DNA of 64,000 bases from an uncultured Prevotellaceae bacterium. GTDB taxonomy: Bacteria > Bacteroidota > Bacteroidia > Bacteroidales > Bacteroidaceae. The stretch is from assembly GCA_900313235.1 (NCBI GenBank), contig OMQN01000005.1, positions 16,879-80,878 on the forward strand. Reading direction: 5' to 3'. Shown one piece after another: positions 1 through 7,492 of this stretch. Each line of letters opens with the position of its first letter. The first letter of the stretch is position 1. A program made the position numbers and the translations under genes. The notes beneath the pieces are model-generated. The model did no database searches. It was not told the origin of the DNA and worked only from the letters and a program-made list of their open reading frames with translations.

Positions 1-128
1 CTTACTGTTGTGCATGCTTGCTATATAAAGTACTCTCAAAAGCTTGAAATATCAAGTACTTCTGACGTTAGCGAAAAAAGAACTTCTACAGTCCTCGTTA
101 TTTAGACAAAATAAAAATTGGCAACTTT

Positions 129-1028
129 TCACTTATCTTTTTTACCGAAGATGGAGAAATGTACATAGCGCTTGGGGTGTGCCTTCAAATCTGTCAGAAG
201 TGAGTCGGCACTGGCAGCCGTTGCTGTCAGGTTGTTGTAGAGTGACTTGTCACGCATCAGCAGTCCCAAGGTACCCTCATTACTATTCAGGCGCTGTGTC
301 ATCTGCTCCACATTAGCCAGTGTCTGGTTCACCTTGGCATTCATGGCCTCCACATCAATTTGCGACAGGTTATGCGTCAACTGCTGGGTATTGTCCAGTA
401 CCCCGTTGGCCTTGTGCATCATGGTGGGCACTTCACGGTTCAGCGAGGCAGACAGGGTCTTCAGTTCCTGACTGGTAGCATTCAGGTTTTCGGTCATTCC
501 CTCTACATGATGCAGCGTATTGCGCAGAGCAGGATCAGACAGCAGCAGATTCAGGCTGGTCATGATACTGTCGAGCTTGGGGGCGATATCCATGATGACA
601 GGCATCATCTCGCCTACCTTGCTCATTATGCCGGCCTCCATACCTCCACTGATGGTATCTCCAATAGCAATCATATTCAGCGGATCATCGCCCAGCACCA
701 GATTGATTTTGATATTTCCCAGCAGGTCACTGGCCAGTTCGGCACGCGAACCGACAGGCACACGCATCTCTTTGTTCAGACCTACCTCGGCAACAATCTT
801 TCCGTGAGGGTCATAGTCGTAGTCAAGAGCCTTCACCACGCCCACGCGATAGCCGTTGGCATATACAGGAGACGACACTGACAATCCCGTGGCATCCGAA
901 AAGGCCACATACATGGTGTTGTCATTAGAGAAGACACTCAGTCCCTTCAGAAACTGCAATCCGAAGAACAGCACAACGATACCGAGTATCGACACCAGTG
1001 CAATCTTGATTTCCTTTGTAAATCTCAT
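129..1028 (-). CDS. MlaD/MCE-family membrane-anchored lipid transport protein
   Basis: This 299-residue protein has one N-terminal membrane segment (about residues 9-28) followed by an MCE/MlaD domain (about 38-115) containing the pattern FSDATGLSVSSPVYANGYRVG. The rest is a long helical tail rich in L, N, T and Q (about 140-280), and the protein ends in YVHFSIFGKK, a closing motif I associate with Bacteroidetes members of the family. MCE proteins carry phospholipids across the periplasm with an MlaE/MlaF ABC transporter. No ABC partner is visible here, so it either works with one encoded elsewhere or has another lipid role. It lies 13 bases downstream of the amidase gene and is probably co-transcribed with it. 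Confidence 0.9.
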   Translation of the reverse strand: MRFTKEIKIALVSILGIVVLFFGLQFLKGLSVFSNDNTMYVAFSDATGLSVSSPVYANGYRVGVVKALDYDYDPHGKIVAEVGLNKEMRVPVGSRAELASDLLGNIKINLVLGDDPLNMIAIGDTISGGMEAGIMSKVGEMMPVIMDIAPKLDSIMTSLNLLLSDPALRNTLHHVEGMTENLNATSQELKTLSASLNREVPTMMHKANGVLDNTQQLTHNLSQIDVEAMNAKVNQTLANVEQMTQRLNSNEGTLGLLMRDKSLYNNLTATAASADSLLTDLKAHPKRYVHFSIFGKKDK

Positions 1029-1041
1029 ATCTATTTTATCT

Positions 1042-2505
1042 TTACTTTTTTACCTTTCTATTTTTGAACTCCTCAATCGCCTTACGGACATCCGTCTTCT
1101 GTCCGTCTTTGAAGGCAATGATGAAAGCCTGCGGGAACTTGTCGAGCAGCGACTTGCGCAACTGGTATATCTCGTTATAGTCCGTCGACGCACCAACAGT
1201 GAACTTATACAGTCCGCCTTCCTCGTAACTATCGATATCTTGCTGGCCTTTCAGCTGAGGTGCTGAGGGAGACAGCTTAGAACTGCTGGCCAAAATCTGC
1301 ACCTTGAAGACGGGGGCAGCAGAAGAAGCAGCAACAGGTTTCTCAACAGGGGCTACGGGCTTTACTGCAGGAGCGGGTTTTACCTCGGGAGTGGGTTTCA
1401 CCTCGGGAGTGGGTTTCACTTCTGTAACAGGCTTCACTGCAGGAGCAGGTTTTGCTGCTGTAGCGGGAACAGGAGCAGGCTGTACAACAGTATCCTTTTT
1501 CTCTACAGGTTTCTCAACAGCAGCAGACACCTTTTCGGCAACGGCGCTGTCGGCCTTTTCCTCAGCCTCTTTCTTCTTACGTTTTCTTTCTTTCCGGCTT
1601 TCCTTCTTGTCTTCTTTCTTTTTTTCCGGAACGACCTCTTGCTTAGGCGTTTCGGGAGCCACGGCAGGTGTCTTTACCTCCTGCTGCTGGGGCTCTTCCT
1701 TATAAGATACGCTGGGATTGGTATCGTATTTACGCTTATAGTCCACAAATGCCTGGTAGATGCCACGTCCCAACTGGTTGACACCGGCAGTAGAATTCAG
1801 GAAATTCTCCTCGTCAGGGGTTGAAATGAAACCAAGCTCTATCAAGCAGCTGGGCATCGACGTCTCTCTCAGCACGAGGAACCCTGCCTGTTTGACGCCC
1901 TTGTCCAGACGTCCAGCAGACGCACAGGTGCGACGCTGCACAAACTTTGCCAGCTCTACGCTCTGTGCCATGTTATGGTCTTGCATGAACTCAAACATGA
2001 TATAGCTCTCTGACGAGTTGGGGTCAAAGCCCTGGTAGCGCTGCTTATAGTCTTTCTCATACAGAATAACCTCGTTCTCACGCTTAGCGACGGCGAGGTT
2101 GTCTGCGGCACGGTGCATACCCAGCGTATAGGTTTCTAAACCTCGTGAGATACGCCCCTTGGGCAGTGCATTGGTATGGATGGAGATAAACAGGTCAGCC
2201 TTGTTCTTGTTGGCAATGTCGGCACGGGTATGCAGGGGGATAAAGACATCCGTCTTACGGGTATAGATGACCTTTACATCCGGGCAGTTCTGCTCTACCA
2301 ACTTGCCGAAGGCCAGCGCCACATTCAGATTGATGGTTTTCTCCTTGGTAATCTTTCCCACAGCTCCTGCGTCATTGCCGCCATGGCCGGCATCAATGAC
2401 CAGCGTAAAACGCTTATTGGCAGCAAAGGCGATTGCTGTCACACACAGGAATAATATGAATAGGTACAGTCTTCTCACTTTCAACTTCAAACTTTCAATG
2501 TTCAA
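1042..2505 (-). CDS. N-acetylmuramoyl-L-alanine amidase with C-terminal SPOR domain
   Basis: This is a 487-residue exported cell-wall hydrolase. A signal sequence (about 12-29) leads into an Amidase_3 catalytic domain (about 32-245) with zinc-ligand and catalytic motifs DAGHGGNDAG, ISIHTNA and CLIELGFIS. A low-complexity linker rich in K, P, V, A and E (about 265-395, with repeated VKPTPE and VKPAPA units) leads to a C-terminal SPOR-like domain (about 400-485), which in other proteins binds denuded septal peptidoglycan. The likely role is splitting septal peptidoglycan during cell separation. The start codon overlaps the folB stop by four bases, and the first codons lie within a run of reiterated TTCAA words. 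Confidence 0.93.
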   Translation of the reverse strand: MNIESLKLKVRRLYLFILFLCVTAIAFAANKRFTLVIDAGHGGNDAGAVGKITKEKTINLNVALAFGKLVEQNCPDVKVIYTRKTDVFIPLHTRADIANKNKADLFISIHTNALPKGRISRGLETYTLGMHRAADNLAVAKRENEVILYEKDYKQRYQGFDPNSSESYIMFEFMQDHNMAQSVELAKFVQRRTCASAGRLDKGVKQAGFLVLRETSMPSCLIELGFISTPDEENFLNSTAGVNQLGRGIYQAFVDYKRKYDTNPSVSYKEEPQQQEVKTPAVAPETPKQEVVPEKKKEDKKESRKERKRKKKEAEEKADSAVAEKVSAAVEKPVEKKDTVVQPAPVPATAAKPAPAVKPVTEVKPTPEVKPTPEVKPAPAVKPVAPVEKPVAASSAAPVFKVQILASSSKLSPSAPQLKGQQDIDSYEEGGLYKFTVGASTDYNEIYQLRKSLLDKFPQAFIIAFKDGQKTDVRKAIEEFKNRKVKK

Positions 2506-2520
2506 CGTTCTATGTTCAAC
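2466..2520. repeat. reiterated ACTTTCAA/GTTCAAC words across folB-amidase junction
   Basis: The junction holds near-tandem 7-11 base units of the type CACTTTCAACTTC, AAACTTTCAATG, TTCAACG and TTCAACG. They encode the last residues of FolB and the first residues of the amidase. Similar words occur at other junctions in this window (near 4416, 39130, 47887 and 51661). Confidence 0.6.
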
Positions 2521-2870
2521 GTCACGCTCGCTCCACTGCTGTCGGCACCCATCGGCGGGTTACATTTCGTAATGCTGATACGAAGGCCATCCACCAAAGG
2601 GAATGCTTCCAACACACGCGAACCGATTCTACCAGCTACATGCTCCAAGAGTTTGGAGGGTTGAGCCATCTCATGGGCCACCACCTCATAGAGCGCTGCA
2701 TAGTTGACGGTATCCTCTACGGAGTCGCTGACCACTGCCGTGCTGAGGTCGGCATCAACACTTAGCGACACGAGGTATTCACCGCCCACCCGTCGTTCTT
2801 GCTCCAGCACGCCATGATAGGCGTAGAAGCGCATGTCATGCAGTTGGATGCTGCTCTGTGTTATCGTCAT
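2502..2870 (-). CDS. folB: dihydroneopterin aldolase
   Basis: A 122-residue FolB of normal family length. It converts 7,8-dihydroneopterin to 6-hydroxymethyl-7,8-dihydropterin in folate synthesis. Visible family motifs are FYAYHGVLEQER near the N-terminus (catalytic Glu), VNYAALY (substrate-contact Tyr) and ITKCNPP near the C-terminus (catalytic Lys). I chose the ATG giving MTITQSSIQLHDMRF, because an upstream in-frame ATG adds only eight residues that lie inside the upstream gene. The gene overlaps the end of the upstream gene by 35 bases. The pathway enzymes FolK and FolE are encoded elsewhere in the window. Confidence 0.92.
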   Translation of the reverse strand: MTITQSSIQLHDMRFYAYHGVLEQERRVGGEYLVSLSVDADLSTAVVSDSVEDTVNYAALYEVVAHEMAQPSKLLEHVAGRIGSRVLEAFPLVDGLRISITKCNPPMGADSSGASVTLNIER

Positions 2871-3537
2871 TGTCGACAGTTTCAGCACCGTCACCCAGAT
2901 ACTTCTTCAGGGCACGCTCAACACCGTTTTTCCACGTATTGATGCTCTCCGACTGCAGCTGCAGCGAAGACACCAGCTTGATGACATGCTCGATAGGCAT
3001 GCGGTAGCGAAGCACGCCACTAATCAACTTGGCATAGTTCCAATATTCCGGATTGAACTTCTCCGACAGGCCCTCTACGGTAATCTTGTAGCCACGGGTA
3101 TTCTCAAACTGGAAATCATAGCGCTTCGTACCGTCAGCATTAACCTGTTTGATAATCTTGCCCTTGGTGACCGACTTCGGCAGAAGGATGCCCTCCTCGT
3201 CGTCTTGAAGACCAGTAAAAATCTCATAGGGATAGCCGTTGAGCAGACCTACCAGAGCCACCCACTTGTCTTTGTTGTTTTGGAAACGAACCACGTCACA
3301 CTCCAACTCCTTAGGACGGACCTCAGTCACCTCAGGACGCTGGTTCTGCAACACTTCCTTGACGGTAGCGTCGGCCACAGTGGTTATCAACTGCTGTTCG
3401 TCAGCAGTCAGTGCTCCAAGCATCTTGTCCAACAACTGCTGAGCCTGCTGTTCTGTCAGCGGGCTCTCTGTGTGCTGGCTGGCGGCTGCCATACGACGAG
3501 CCAGGCGCTCCACCAGCGTCACTTTCATCTCTGTCAT
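2836..3537 (-). CDS. standalone protein resembling C-terminal region of class II ribonucleotide reductase
   Basis: This 233-residue cytosolic protein has no signal peptide. Residues about 75-215 carry the patterns RPKELECDVVRF, WVALVGLLNGYPYEIFTG, EYWNYAKLISGVLR and ESINTWKNGVERALKKYL. From memory these resemble the region after the catalytic barrel of adenosylcobalamin-dependent (class II) ribonucleoside reductases. The catalytic barrel and active-site cysteines are absent, so it cannot reduce nucleotides alone; it could be a split subunit or a repurposed domain. The start at MTEMKVTLVERL sits 26 bases from a TACCTTTG promoter box, while the longer ORF would begin inside the divergent nitroreductase gene. 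The assignment rests on recalled similarity and is moderately certain. Confidence 0.6.
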   Translation of the reverse strand: MTEMKVTLVERLARRMAAASQHTESPLTEQQAQQLLDKMLGALTADEQQLITTVADATVKEVLQNQRPEVTEVRPKELECDVVRFQNNKDKWVALVGLLNGYPYEIFTGLQDDEEGILLPKSVTKGKIIKQVNADGTKRYDFQFENTRGYKITVEGLSEKFNPEYWNYAKLISGVLRYRMPIEHVIKLVSSLQLQSESINTWKNGVERALKKYLGDGAETVDNDDNTEQHPTA

Positions 3538-3563
3538 AATAATCAATAAACGTTTATCGCTTG

Positions 3564-3571
3564 CAAAGGTA
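3564..3571 (-). promoter_or_regulatory. Bacteroidetes -7 promoter box (TACCTTTG)
   Basis: On the minus strand TACCTTTG matches the Bacteroidetes TAnnTTTG -7 element, 26 bases upstream of the minus-strand gene starting at 3537. The -33 TTTG is not clear. It lies back to back with the plus-strand box at 3647. Confidence 0.6.
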
Positions 3572-3646
3572 CAAAGAAGTTTCCACTTTCGGACAACTTT
3601 CTCCATTAAAAATTTCAAAAAGTTATCCGTTTTGGATTTTTCTTTG

Positions 3647-3654
3647 TACTTTTG
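3647..3654 (+). promoter_or_regulatory. Bacteroidetes -7 promoter box (TACTTTTG) at nitroreductase
   Basis: TACTTTTG ends five bases before the ATG at 3659, so the transcript would be leaderless or nearly so. No good -33 TTTG is found at the usual distance. Confidence 0.55.
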
Positions 3655-3658
3655 CAGC

Positions 3659-4396
3659 ATGAAAAATCTATTGACAAGGCGCAGCATACGCCAATATAGC
3701 GAGCGTGAGGTTAGCGAAGCGCTCCTCAACCGCCTCCTCTCTGAGGCCAGCCGTACACAAACAATGGGCAACCTTCAGCTGTACTCCGTCATCGTCACCC
3801 GCGATGGCGACATGAAGCAGCGCCTGGCTCCCGCCCACTTCAACCAACCCATGGTGACACAGGCTCCCGTAGTGCTCACCATCTGTGCCGACTTCCACCG
3901 CACCACACGCTGGTGTGAGGAGCGCAAGGCTCAGCCGGGCTACGACAACTTCCTGTCGTTCCAGAATGCTGCCATCGATGCCCTGCTCTATACGCAGACA
4001 CTCTGCAATCTCATGGACGAAGAGGGACTGGGCTACTGCTATCTAGGCACCACCGTCTACCAGCCTCAACAGATTATCGACATCCTGCAGCTGCCTCGTC
4101 TTGTCATGCCCGTCGCCACGCTCACCGTTGGCTGGCCTGCTGAAGAGCCTCCCCTCTCCGACCGCCTGTCCCTCGAGAGTTTCGTACACAGCGAGACCTA
4201 CAAGGATTACACTTCTTCCGACATCGGCACCTATTATCTTCATAAGGAGCAACTGGAGGAGAACCGCCACTTCTGCGAGATTAACAACAAGGAGACGCTG
4301 GCCCAGATCTTCACCGACATCCGTTATACAAAGAAAGACAACGAAGCGATGTCCGCCGGACTCATAGAAGCATTAAAACGACAGGGGTTCCTTTAA
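3659..4396 (+). CDS. nitroreductase-family flavoprotein
   Basis: A 245-residue NAD(P)H-dependent FMN oxidoreductase of the nitroreductase superfamily. The N-terminal RRSIRQYSEREVS is the usual FMN phosphate-binding arginine cluster. A central helical stretch (FQNAAIDALLYTQTLCNLMDEEGLGYCYLGT) and VATLTVGWPAEEPPLSDRLS match NfsA/NfrA-like members. The C-terminal extension (KDYTSSDIGTYYLHKEQLEENRHF) is typical of the Bacteroidetes branch. The natural substrate cannot be read from sequence. The start at MKNLLTRRSIRQ was chosen because it follows the promoter box directly; the longer frame runs into the divergent gene. Confidence 0.88.
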   Translation: MKNLLTRRSIRQYSEREVSEALLNRLLSEASRTQTMGNLQLYSVIVTRDGDMKQRLAPAHFNQPMVTQAPVVLTICADFHRTTRWCEERKAQPGYDNFLSFQNAAIDALLYTQTLCNLMDEEGLGYCYLGTTVYQPQQIIDILQLPRLVMPVATLTVGWPAEEPPLSDRLSLESFVHSETYKDYTSSDIGTYYLHKEQLEENRHFCEINNKETLAQIFTDIRYTKKDNEAMSAGLIEALKRQGFL

Positions 4397-4415
4397 CGGG
4401 ACCCCTGTTGCTTTT
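4381..4415 (+). terminator. rho-independent terminator overlapping nitroreductase stop
   Basis: An 11-bp stem (ACAGGGGTTCC with GGGACCCCTGT, one G-T pair) encloses the TAA stop in its loop and is followed by a CTTTTTC tract. Confidence 0.8.
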
Positions 4416-4422
4416 TCAACTT

Positions 4423-5799
4423 TCAATTATCTATTTTCACTTCTTTCCACCAGTCATCCTTCTGGCGGCACAGCGCCTGCGCAACGCAATTCATTGCTTT
4501 ACAGGCAGCTACTGTGATACTTTCTTCAGCAGTACGATACAGATATACCCACGGAGTCACTATCAGCAACTTATTCTCGGCACATTGCGCCATCCGCCGT
4601 TCCGACGGATGGTAAAGTTCTGGCATACCATTATCTTCGATATTAATCACGGGGAAGCCTTCGGCCATCGCAGCGTTCATGATGTCCTGTTCGCCAGGAG
4701 AGATACGGGCAGAGACGAGTACTGCTCCGTCTCTGGCTTCAGTGAGGCATGCCTCTTTTTGCTGGACAAAAGAGCGCAGGTCCTTACGGTGGCACACCAC
4801 AGGTAACAGCCGTCTGCTCAGCAACTGGCGGTTACCATAGCTGTCGCAATCAATGAAGGCATTATGCTGAAATTGTCGGTTGCCATAGCTGTCGCTATTG
4901 CTGAGGGCATCATGCAGCAACAATCGTGGAGCCAGAGAGGCCCACACCTCCTCATCAAACTGAGAAGCGCCACACTCACGCTTTAGGTAGCCCTTTAAGG
5001 CTAACAGCCGCAAGGCGGTATCTATGCCGCCCCGCTGCACTTGTAGTGACGAGCGGTTTTGGCTGCGCAGCAAGCGGTAGCGCGGATTGTTACGGATATA
5101 GGCCCGCTGCGTTTCCAGTTGTCCTTCCCGCAGCGGCATCACGTCAACATAGCCGTCGCTAAACAACTGCGGCTTCCCCGTCGTCAGGCGGGACGGCACC
5201 TTCACATAAGCCTGCGGGCAACCCGCAGACCGCAGGTCACAGCCCCCAGCGGCGGCGGGGGTGGCGGTGGCAGCAAGGGCGGGGCCAGCGGCGGCGGGGT
5301 TCCCCCGCTGCTGCGGCTGCTGGCTCTGCTGACCTTGGGGCCCTGCGGCCGTCATCCCCGTTATTTCCCAATAGCGGCGAGTGCAGCCTTTTTTGAAGCC
5401 AGAGATGACCTGCCCTAAATGGGTAGGCTTGCCATTCTTGCTAATGATATCGTGCTTTACCACCATGATGCAATGCACATGGTCAGGCATGATGACGTAG
5501 TCTTGCACCTCCACCATCGGGTAGTGGGCGGTAATGCTGTGCAACAGTTCGTACTCCACCATTTTGCCTACCTCCGATAGTTCCACATGCGGCGCATTCG
5601 GGTCGCCATCAGGCTTGCTGACATCACCCACGACACGCCCCAATGGCTGTTGTCGCCTATCGCCTACCGTCATGGTGATATGGTATATTCCTGGCCACCG
5701 GTAGTCTTTATGCTGACTACGACGGCCCATATGATGCGAGTCGGTATGGTAAGGGTTAGCGTTCATGATTGCATTATCTTCGCGAAGAAGACGAGGCAT
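4423..5799 (-). CDS. REP-associated (RAYT/IS200-like) HUH transposase with extra C-terminal domain
   Basis: This 458-residue protein begins with a Y1/IS200-type transposase domain (about 20-160). The motif VIMPDHVHCIMVV holds the HUH metal-binding pair, and the helix GQVISGFKKGCTRRYWE would carry the catalytic tyrosine. RAYT enzymes cut and move short palindromic DNA. A Q/P/A-rich linker (about 160-205) contains two GC palindromes. An unrelated C-terminal part (about 330-445) has a Rossmann-like look (EARDGAVLVSARISPGE, FPVINIEDNG, KLLIVTPWVY), perhaps DprA/LOG-like, which is tentative. Just before it a 16-residue unit containing DSYGNRQ is duplicated. It has its own canonical promoter, no terminal repeats are seen, and it looks domesticated or single copy. 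Confidence 0.8.
   Translation of the reverse strand: MPRLLREDNAIMNANPYHTDSHHMGRRSQHKDYRWPGIYHITMTVGDRRQQPLGRVVGDVSKPDGDPNAPHVELSEVGKMVEYELLHSITAHYPMVEVQDYVIMPDHVHCIMVVKHDIISKNGKPTHLGQVISGFKKGCTRRYWEITGMTAAGPQGQQSQQPQQRGNPAAAGPALAATATPAAAGGCDLRSAGCPQAYVKVPSRLTTGKPQLFSDGYVDVMPLREGQLETQRAYIRNNPRYRLLRSQNRSSLQVQRGGIDTALRLLALKGYLKRECGASQFDEEVWASLAPRLLLHDALSNSDSYGNRQFQHNAFIDCDSYGNRQLLSRRLLPVVCHRKDLRSFVQQKEACLTEARDGAVLVSARISPGEQDIMNAAMAEGFPVINIEDNGMPELYHPSERRMAQCAENKLLIVTPWVYLYRTAEESITVAACKAMNCVAQALCRQKDDWWKEVKIDN
4829..4917. repeat. tandem 41-bp imperfect repeat, 48-bp period, inside transposase gene
   Basis: The copies at 4829-4869 and 4877-4917 share CATAGCTGTCGC and GGCAT blocks. In frame they encode two successive 16-residue units containing DSYGNRQ. 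A period divisible by three keeps the reading frame. Confidence 0.8.
5212..5237. repeat. REP-like palindromic element, copy 1 (inside transposase gene)
   Basis: A perfect 7-bp hairpin (CTGCGGG, loop CAA, CCCGCAG at 5212-5228) is followed by GACCGCAGGT. The 25 bases at 5213-5237 match 23 of 25 with 28134-28158 in the caspase gene, but are translated in a different frame. Confidence 0.7.
5291..5311. repeat. GC-rich palindrome inside transposase gene
   Basis: A 9-bp stem (GCGGCGGGG with CCCCGCTGC, one G-T pair, loop TTC) lies 54 bases from copy 1 of the REP-like family and encodes part of the same Ala/Gly/Pro linker. It lacks the GACCGCAGGT flank, so membership in the family is uncertain. Confidence 0.5.
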
Positions 5800-5826
5800 T
5801 GGTACTTCTGTTTATGATTTCAAATG

Positions 5827-5857
5827 CAAAAGTACACAAAAACGATGAACCCGCAAA
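5827..5857 (-). promoter_or_regulatory. canonical promoter of transposase gene
   Basis: On the minus strand TTTG (5854-5857), a 19-base spacer and TACTTTTG (5827-5834) form a full -33/-7 Bacteroidetes promoter, 27 bases before the ATG. Confidence 0.75.
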
Positions 5858-5920
5858 ATAATTCCCTCAAAAAGTGGATATGTCACGATAAAGTGGGCGG
5901 TAATACCGTTCTCGAATAGA

Positions 5921-7468
5921 TTAACGTCGACGTCCTCGCTTTGCCGTTGCTTCCAAGAACTTTGTGGCAACTTCATTCATCGGATCAACATCAAGCATCT
6001 TTTCAGCATAGCTTGAAGCAGTAACATAATCAGATTTCACATATGCATAATAACTCAGCATATACCGATATGCCATAGCCAAACGAGTCGCATTGGAACC
6101 TGTGGGCACCGCTCCGTCCTTCGTCAATAATGCCTCATACTGATTGATTACAGGGACGCCAGCTCCTGATTCAGCAGTCGGGTCAATCTTGAAGTATATG
6201 CTGAACACTCGAACGGCACAAAATGTAACTGCATTATCTTGTATCTTAATATTGTCTATAGCATCAGAAAGTATTTTATCTGCTTTCATCAGCGTTTCCG
6301 TTTTCTCAATACCATTCTGTTCAGCAGACCAATCAATGTAGATATTTGCCAACGTATAATACATCATGTCATCCAACAAGCCTTCTGCACGACGTTTTTC
6401 CAAAAAAGCAGAATACAAATCAACCGCCTGCTGATAGTCACCCATGTCAGTATAGTCCTTAACCCTCATTGACATACACTGACCTACATAATACTCCGTT
6501 GTCTTTCGGTCATTATCTGGCAAATTTGGCTTTAACAATATAATATCGTAAAGACGCATCGCTTCATCATACTTCTTAGTACCAGCCAAAGCAGCAGCAT
6601 AGTTGATTGAATCACGAATTTCAATAATAGTATTCTTCGCATTTTGCAGATTTTTATATGCTGTTATTGCCTCACTATATTTCTTTAGAGGTACCAGTGA
6701 TCGAAAATAGAATCTGTTCAATGCCAGACTGCTCGGAAATCTTTTCAGTCCCTCTTCTGCTTGTTCATTACATTCTGCATTCTGACCTGAATAGAAAAGA
6801 CTCATGATATAGGTTTCGAGATCACCTTGTGTCATCATCGACTTATCAATCTTTCCATAATACTCAGCAACCTGTGAACGATATTCATTGCCTCGAATAT
6901 CAATCTTATCGTAGATACGGGCAATAAAGAGTTCAACAGGGAAGCTGGGATCAGCCTTCTTCAACTCCTCCAGTTTTGCCTTTGCTGCTTCAATATCTGT
7001 ACGCGCCAGTATTGTTGCTTGAGAAATATAGAGAGAAGAATCATTGGGACTATTAGCCAATCCTCTTTCCAACCATTTCATAGCTTCATCTGTATGTCCA
7101 TCATAGTCGAAGATGTCGGCAGCAACGATATAAGCACGAGGATATTTCGGATCGACAGCAATGGCGCGATTGATATACTTAAAAGCGTTTACCGTGTCGT
7201 TCTTATGATAATGCCTCAACTTATGAAAATTATCCTTATGCACGTCTGCATCTTCATTGTAATTATAGTACGACTTAGCGATGCGGGTGGCTAAGTATGC
7301 AGACTTGTGTTTCTCAAAGATTTCGTCAACAAACTTATTGACGATATCCGCCTCTGTATATGTACGAACAATGGTATCGATGGCGGCGGCAAGGGCACGC
7401 TCGTCGTTCTGTGCATGTGCTATAACGGAAAATGCGAGGAAAAGGGAGAGGAACAAGGCTTTTTTCAT
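5921..7468 (-). CDS. exported TPR-repeat protein
   Basis: This 515-residue protein has a clear signal peptide (MKKALFLSLFLAFSVIAHAQ). The remainder is helical and built of tetratricopeptide-like units, for example AFKYINRAIAVDPKYPRAYIVAADIF, EAMKWLERGLANSPNDSSLYISQATIL and QAVDLYSAFLEKRRAEGLLDDMMYYTLANIY. Such repeats bind partner proteins, probably in the periplasm. It starts 24 bases after the preceding barrel gene, so it is likely the last gene of the pilus-locus transcript. Its specific function is unknown. It could assist outer-membrane assembly or simply be a co-transcribed periplasmic scaffold. Confidence 0.8.
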   Translation of the reverse strand: MKKALFLSLFLAFSVIAHAQNDERALAAAIDTIVRTYTEADIVNKFVDEIFEKHKSAYLATRIAKSYYNYNEDADVHKDNFHKLRHYHKNDTVNAFKYINRAIAVDPKYPRAYIVAADIFDYDGHTDEAMKWLERGLANSPNDSSLYISQATILARTDIEAAKAKLEELKKADPSFPVELFIARIYDKIDIRGNEYRSQVAEYYGKIDKSMMTQGDLETYIMSLFYSGQNAECNEQAEEGLKRFPSSLALNRFYFRSLVPLKKYSEAITAYKNLQNAKNTIIEIRDSINYAAALAGTKKYDEAMRLYDIILLKPNLPDNDRKTTEYYVGQCMSMRVKDYTDMGDYQQAVDLYSAFLEKRRAEGLLDDMMYYTLANIYIDWSAEQNGIEKTETLMKADKILSDAIDNIKIQDNAVTFCAVRVFSIYFKIDPTAESGAGVPVINQYEALLTKDGAVPTGSNATRLAMAYRYMLSYYAYVKSDYVTASSYAEKMLDVDPMNEVATKFLEATAKRGRRR

Positions 7469-7492
7469 AATGAGTAACTATTTTGTGACTTT

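Noticed and set aside
44-316. Plus-strand reading frame of 90 codons at the window start
   Set aside because: It overlaps the MCE gene antisense, has no promoter box and codes for no recognisable protein. The interval 1-128 shows no gene.
1360-1500. Repeated Val-Lys-Pro-Thr/Ala-Pro units in the amidase
   Set aside because: They form a typical low-complexity linker between catalytic and SPOR domains, without the hairpin or flank of the REP-like family.
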